From assembly GCA_040772085.1 (NCBI GenBank), contig JAXGYU010000001.1, positions 1,612,001-1,676,000 on the forward strand: a stretch of 64,000 bases of DNA, written 5' to 3'. Under the pieces are notes generated by a model. It searched no databases. It had not been told where the DNA came from and saw only the letters and a list, made by a program, of their open reading frames with translations. This DNA is from JAXGMV01 sp040772085 (lineage in GTDB: Bacteria; Chloroflexota; Anaerolineae; Anaerolineales; Anaerolineaceae). Shown one piece after another: positions 61,025-64,000 of this stretch (positions within the stretch are counted from its first letter, which is position 1; each line of letters starts with the position of its first letter). The position numbers were made by a program, and so were the translations under genes.

Positions 61025-61264
61025 TCAGACCAGAATTATTTTTGTCAGCAGGATTGCCAGCAGCACCAGCGCGCCGAGCAGAAATGCCCACCCGGCAAAT
61101 TGCAGCAGACGGGCATTGGCAACGTTGATCGTATGCTGGCGGTGCTCGTCCGTGCCGGCTTCCATCACCTGGCGGTTGCTCGACTCAGCACCCTGACGCT
61201 GATACCACCAAGCACGCTGGCAGTAGAGCCAGGTGCCCAGCTCAGAGGCGCGGATGGTGCGCAT
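61025..61264 (-). CDS. Cas4-like nuclease, N-terminal part with membrane helix
   Basis: 79 residues. IRASELGTWLYCQRAWWYQRQG is the N-terminal Cas4 signature with its conserved cysteine, and EHRQHTINVAN follows. A C-terminal helix (FAGWAFLLGALVLLAILLTKIILV) ends at TGA. The following gene continues in the same frame (61018) after TGATACCTGATG. Its ATG overlaps the translin-like gene's stop (TAATG). Confidence 0.7.
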   Translation of the reverse strand: MRTIRASELGTWLYCQRAWWYQRQGAESSNRQVMEAGTDEHRQHTINVANARLLQFAGWAFLLGALVLLAILLTKIILV

Positions 61265-61905
61265 TACGCTTCTGTCTCGTCCAGGCTGGCTTGCAGACGG
61301 GTCATACTGTTGATCAATTGTTCCTCGCGCAGGCTGATGGTCATGTCACCGCGGGTGCGCTCGACGATGCCGCGCACCAGATCCGTCTGCCGGCGCAACC
61401 CGTTGGTGATCGCGTCGGGATAGTCCATGGTGACCAGCGTGGCATAGATGTCGTCCATCCACGAGAGCAGCCGTTCAGCTTCCTGCGAGTAGCCCGAGCG
61501 CAAAATGTCCAGGCAGCGCCGGCGCAATTCGCCCGGCACCTCTGCCATGCCTTTCAGGTAAGTGGCGGTCTCGACGCCTAATTCGCTCACGGTCGGCAGC
61601 GGCTGGTCGCGGATGATGGCACAGGCAATGCTGGCTTCCACGAGCTCCTTGATGGCATCCTGGGTGTAGCCGGAGAAATACAGGTCGGGGTAATCTTTCA
61701 GCTCAGCCTGAATCTGATGAAAGAGCGCCAGACCCTCTTTGAGCTGGTTCTCGTACTCATCAAACTCTTCGCGGTGCAGCGCGCGAATTGAAAGAGCCGC
61801 GTGGCGGGTGATCTGCCGCGAAGCAACCAGCACCTGATCGCGGGCTTGCGTGCGTTTATCAAAATCCTGACGGATGAAGTCAGTGATTGCGTCCAGATCA
61901 TTCAT
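61264..61905 (-). CDS. Translin-family protein
   Basis: 213 residues from ATG 61905, overlapping the DUF3467 stop. All-helical; YPDAITNGLRRQTDLVRGIVERTRGDMTISLR near the C-terminus is the translin signature as seen in archaeal and bacterial members. Eukaryotic translin binds nucleic acid as an octamer with TRAX. Function in bacteria is unknown. Upstream of the split Cas4-like genes and coupled to them. Confidence 0.68.
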   Translation of the reverse strand: MNDLDAITDFIRQDFDKRTQARDQVLVASRQITRHAALSIRALHREEFDEYENQLKEGLALFHQIQAELKDYPDLYFSGYTQDAIKELVEASIACAIIRDQPLPTVSELGVETATYLKGMAEVPGELRRRCLDILRSGYSQEAERLLSWMDDIYATLVTMDYPDAITNGLRRQTDLVRGIVERTRGDMTISLREEQLINSMTRLQASLDETEA

Positions 61906-62233
61906 TCTCTTCGCTCTTTTCAGGCGGTTTGATATGCTTGAACAGGTCATCCGCCAGGGTAGGGTTGCGCGGCACGCTGATCCTTCCGTACAAAGCTTCG
62001 TAACGGGCGAGATTTTCGCCCAGCGCGCGTAAAAGCAGCTTGGCGCCGACAGGTGACAGCATCACCCGGCTGAGTATTTTCGTCGGATACACGAGCGGCT
62101 GCATACATGTGAAGTCCAGCACGATATCCATCGGCGATTGGGAGATGCGGACCACATTAGCGTAGACTGCCTCCACTTCTGGAGGCAGTACGAATTCCAT
62201 CAGGTCTTTCGTTTGGTCGTTCTCTTCGGTCAT
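61898..62233 (-). CDS. DUF3467 family protein
   Basis: 111 residues. LPPEVEAVYANVVRISQSPMDIVLDF and PVGAKLLLRALGENLARYEALYG match DUF3467, a small family of unknown function. Lies 17 bases after ssb and overlaps the translin-like gene (ATGAATGA). Confidence 0.85.
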   Translation of the reverse strand: MTEENDQTKDLMEFVLPPEVEAVYANVVRISQSPMDIVLDFTCMQPLVYPTKILSRVMLSPVGAKLLLRALGENLARYEALYGRISVPRNPTLADDLFKHIKPPEKSEENE

Positions 62234-62250
62234 GTCAGTATCGGCGTTCC

Positions 62251-62637
62251 CTAGAATGGGATTTCATCGCTGTCCACCGGCCCCATGTCACCTTCCTCAG
62301 TCGCTTCATCGCGGCTGCTCAGGAAGCGGACGACATTCGCGGTGACTTCAAACGAGGCGCTCGGCGTGCCATCCTGACGGTTGAAGATGCGCGGGTTGCC
62401 GGAATCACTGGCAGAAAGGCGGCCTTCGACCAGCACTTTGCTACCTTTTTTAAGGAAGGTATTGGTGGTCTCGGCCAGTTTTTCCCAGGCGGAAACACGG
62501 AACCAGATGGTTTTCTTTCGGTCACCAAAGCCATCGGAGACAGCGACCGAGAAAGAGGTCACTGCTGAACCGTTGGGTGTATATCGCATTTCAGGGTCTC
62601 GACCTACGTTACCTACAAGAATGATGGTGTGATACAT
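62251..62637 (-). CDS. ssb: Single-stranded DNA-binding protein
   Basis: 128 residues from ATG 62637, preceded by GGAGG. MYHTIILVGNVGRDPEMRYT and TTNTFLKKGSKVLVEGRL are the OB-fold core; the acidic tip is DEIPF, the protein-interaction tail. It coats single-stranded DNA in replication and repair. First gene of the minus-strand run toward recN. Confidence 0.94.
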   Translation of the reverse strand: MYHTIILVGNVGRDPEMRYTPNGSAVTSFSVAVSDGFGDRKKTIWFRVSAWEKLAETTNTFLKKGSKVLVEGRLSASDSGNPRIFNRQDGTPSASFEVTANVVRFLSSRDEATEEGDMGPVDSDEIPF

Positions 62638-62768
62638 TTTTCCTCCAGCTAATGAGTAAAGGGACGTGTAGCCTGGCGCGTTGGACGAAAAGCGCGTGCA
62701 ATCAGGCATTGAATATGGTAGGCTTAATTTTACCCGAACTTACCGGTATGACTCTGAAGGAGGCCTTT

Positions 62769-63299
62769 ATGAGTAACCAATTAATGGGTTCATTGTGGAG
62801 ACAGTTTGACAGCGCGTATGACATGCTCGAGCACTCCCTGCAAAATTGCCCCGATGATTTGTGGCAGCGCTCCATGTGGCCCGTGAAGGATTTGCCGCAG
62901 GAGTTCAGCAGTTTCTGGCAGGTTGCCGCGCATGTGATGTTCTGGGTCGATTTGTTCCTCTCGATTGACGAGAAGGATTTTCAACCGCCGGCGCCGTTTG
63001 GGCTGGAGGAACTAGACCCTGCCGGCAAGCTGCCCAGGGTTTATACCCGCGAGGAATTGCTCGGATACCTGAAATATCTGCGCGACAAGACCCTGCGAAT
63101 CTTCCTCGACGACCAGGCTCACGACCCGACACGCCTGATCACGGCCCGTAATTTCTATTTCCCGTACTTTGAAGTTCAATTCGAGAGCTTGCGCCATCTG
63201 CAGGAGCACAGCGCGCAACTGGCGTTGTTCCTTGGGCAGCAAGCTGGCATCTCGGCAGATTGGGTCGCGGGGAAGGGCAAGCACATCCCCGCGATATAG
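62769..63299 (+). CDS. DinB-like four-helix protein
   Basis: 176 residues from ATG 62769 with AAGGAGG upstream. Four-helix pattern with HVMFWVDL and HLQEHSAQL histidines resembling the DinB metal site. Members include thiol transferases and proteins of unknown role. It is divergent from ssb. Confidence 0.7.
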   Translation: MSNQLMGSLWRQFDSAYDMLEHSLQNCPDDLWQRSMWPVKDLPQEFSSFWQVAAHVMFWVDLFLSIDEKDFQPPAPFGLEELDPAGKLPRVYTREELLGYLKYLRDKTLRIFLDDQAHDPTRLITARNFYFPYFEVQFESLRHLQEHSAQLALFLGQQAGISADWVAGKGKHIPAI

Positions 63300-63323
63300 G
63301 AGCGGGATTACGGGGCGGTCGGA

Positions 63324-64000
63324 TCACTCAGCCGGTTGCAGGGCGTAAACGACCAGGTCGCTGAAGCTGACCGTGACGACATTCGCGCCGGTCGCGCGGG
63401 CGTAAATGCCCAGTCCGCCGTACGTCAGGGCGGGATCTTTGACGCTGAACTGGCTGACATCGTTGATGAAAAACTCAAACTCGCTGCCGCGCGCTTTCAC
63501 GCCCAGTTTGAGCTCGAACGGCACGCCCACCGGTAACTGCCCGCTGGGCGTCCAGCTTTTGATGACCATGTTCTGATAATTCACTACCCGTTCGATCTGA
63601 AGGTTGCCATCGCAGGAGACGAGAAAGCGGTAGTTGTTATTCGATCCGCCGGCACGGAACACCAGTCCATAGGCGTCCTTCTCCCGGCACAAGCTGGCGC
63701 GCGCTGTCATTTCAGCATAAAAGTCACCCAGCATCGGCTCATCACGAAAGGAGGTCAGGTAGCCTTTGGTGCCGTTCAGCGCCAGGGTGATCTCGTCGAC
63801 GCCCAGAGCCGCCTGCCCGATTTCGGTCTTGTGGAGCTGCCAGTGCGCCGCCCGGGACATCGGGTCATCCAGCATCACCTTGCCGAGATCCGTGCGCGGT
63901 GCTGGCGTGGAGGTCGGGAGCGGCGTCGGGAGAGGTGCCGGCGTGGAGGTCGGCGGGAACCACTGGATGGTCGCTGTCGGTGACGCGCTGGGTTCGGATG
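63324..64000 (-). CDS. Secreted or lipoprotein with Thr/Pro linker and concanavalin-like domain, 5' end outside window
   Basis: The frame runs off the right edge, so the N-terminus is missing. The visible part starts with a Ser/Pro/Thr linker (TSTPAPLPTPLPTSTPAPRTD) and continues into a beta-sandwich-like domain (YAEMTARASLCREKDAYGLVFRAG, GVPFELKLGVKARGSEFEFFI) ending YGGLGIYARATG, similar to DUF1080/LamG-type folds. Likely exported and surface bound; substrate unknown. Confidence 0.6.
   Translation of the reverse strand, partial: SEPSASPTATIQWFPPTSTPAPLPTPLPTSTPAPRTDLGKVMLDDPMSRAAHWQLHKTEIGQAALGVDEITLALNGTKGYLTSFRDEPMLGDFYAEMTARASLCREKDAYGLVFRAGGSNNNYRFLVSCDGNLQIERVVNYQNMVIKSWTPSGQLPVGVPFELKLGVKARGSEFEFFINDVSQFSVKDPALTYGGLGIYARATGANVVTVSFSDLVVYALQPAE

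Noticed and set aside
61025..61027. Second in-frame TGA as another selenocysteine codon
   Set aside because: The position is between two membrane helices, is not in a redox motif and relatives have no catalytic cysteine there; a good restart codon lies six bases on.
60494..61264. Cas4-like protein as the missing CRISPR adaptation component
   Set aside because: It is more than 22 kb from the array, lies in a DNA-repair/housekeeping gene run, and type I-E systems do not normally use Cas4.
1..64000. TGA recoded as Trp or Gly in this organism
   Set aside because: Many genes here end naturally with TGA (for example cse1, the TetR at 38103 and the DppB-like permease), and Trp is encoded by TGG throughout.

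Overview
This window looks like chromosomal DNA of a Chloroflexota bacterium, probably Anaerolineae-like. That is an inference from style, not from a marker gene: lipoproteins carry long Ala-Thr-Glu-Pro or Thr-Pro linkers after the lipobox cysteine, there is an NBR1-type Ig lipoprotein and a Ycf45/R3H ATPase, and several transcripts appear to start at or very near the start codon. TGA is used as an ordinary stop by many genes here, so the code is standard, which makes the in-frame TGAs described below meaningful.

Layout. 1-4.1 kb: housekeeping (partial rdgB, DUF177, primary sigma factor, membrane GGDEF protein). 4.2-10.9 kb: nucleoside uptake and salvage (ribokinase divergent from a BMP-type ABC importer and a nucleoside phosphorylase). 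11-22 kb: FAD oxidoreductase plus transporter behind a strong palindromic operator, an MFS pump, an NBR1-Ig lipoprotein, a membrane glycosyltransferase, a dipeptide-type ABC importer without ATPases, and a DapA-family aldolase. 23-25.6 kb: an AT-rich accessory island with an IS200-like element and an MvaI/BcnI-type restriction-modification pair. 25.6-26.6 kb: an orphan nucleoside permease. 26.7-38.03 kb: type I-E CRISPR-Cas (cas3, cse1, cse2, cas7, cas5, cas6e) and a 62-repeat array; cas1 and cas2 are absent. 38.1-42.8 kb: TetR/flavodoxin-fold pair, nucleoside hydrolase, two tandem nucleoside deoxyribosyltransferases, MOSC protein and a second TetR. 42.9-44.7 kb: 1.8 kb of tandem composite palindromes with an exact 227-bp period. 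44.7-50.5 kb: PcrA/UvrD helicase, PadR/HAAS pair, MFS transporter, acyltransferase. 50.5-64 kb: a long, mostly minus-strand block with PrsW protease, a DsbA-like/cyclophilin lipoprotein interrupted by one in-frame TGA, tmk, Ycf45-like ATPase, recN, nadK, a split membrane Cas4-like nuclease, a translin-family protein, DUF3467 and ssb.

Most notable: the gene at 51731-53020 has TGA exactly where the first cysteine of a DsbA CPYC motif should be, followed by an intact in-frame remainder and a hairpin of the bacterial SECIS kind. It is a candidate selenoprotein with an unusual oxidoreductase-cyclophilin architecture. Also notable are the Cas4-like nuclease split by a stop between two membrane segments, the adaptation-less CRISPR locus with a decayed first repeat, related spacers and block-wise repeat variants, and the 227-bp palindrome array.

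Functionally, nucleoside metabolism recurs: import, phosphorolysis, hydrolysis, base exchange and ribose phosphorylation are all encoded here, suggesting a scavenger lifestyle.
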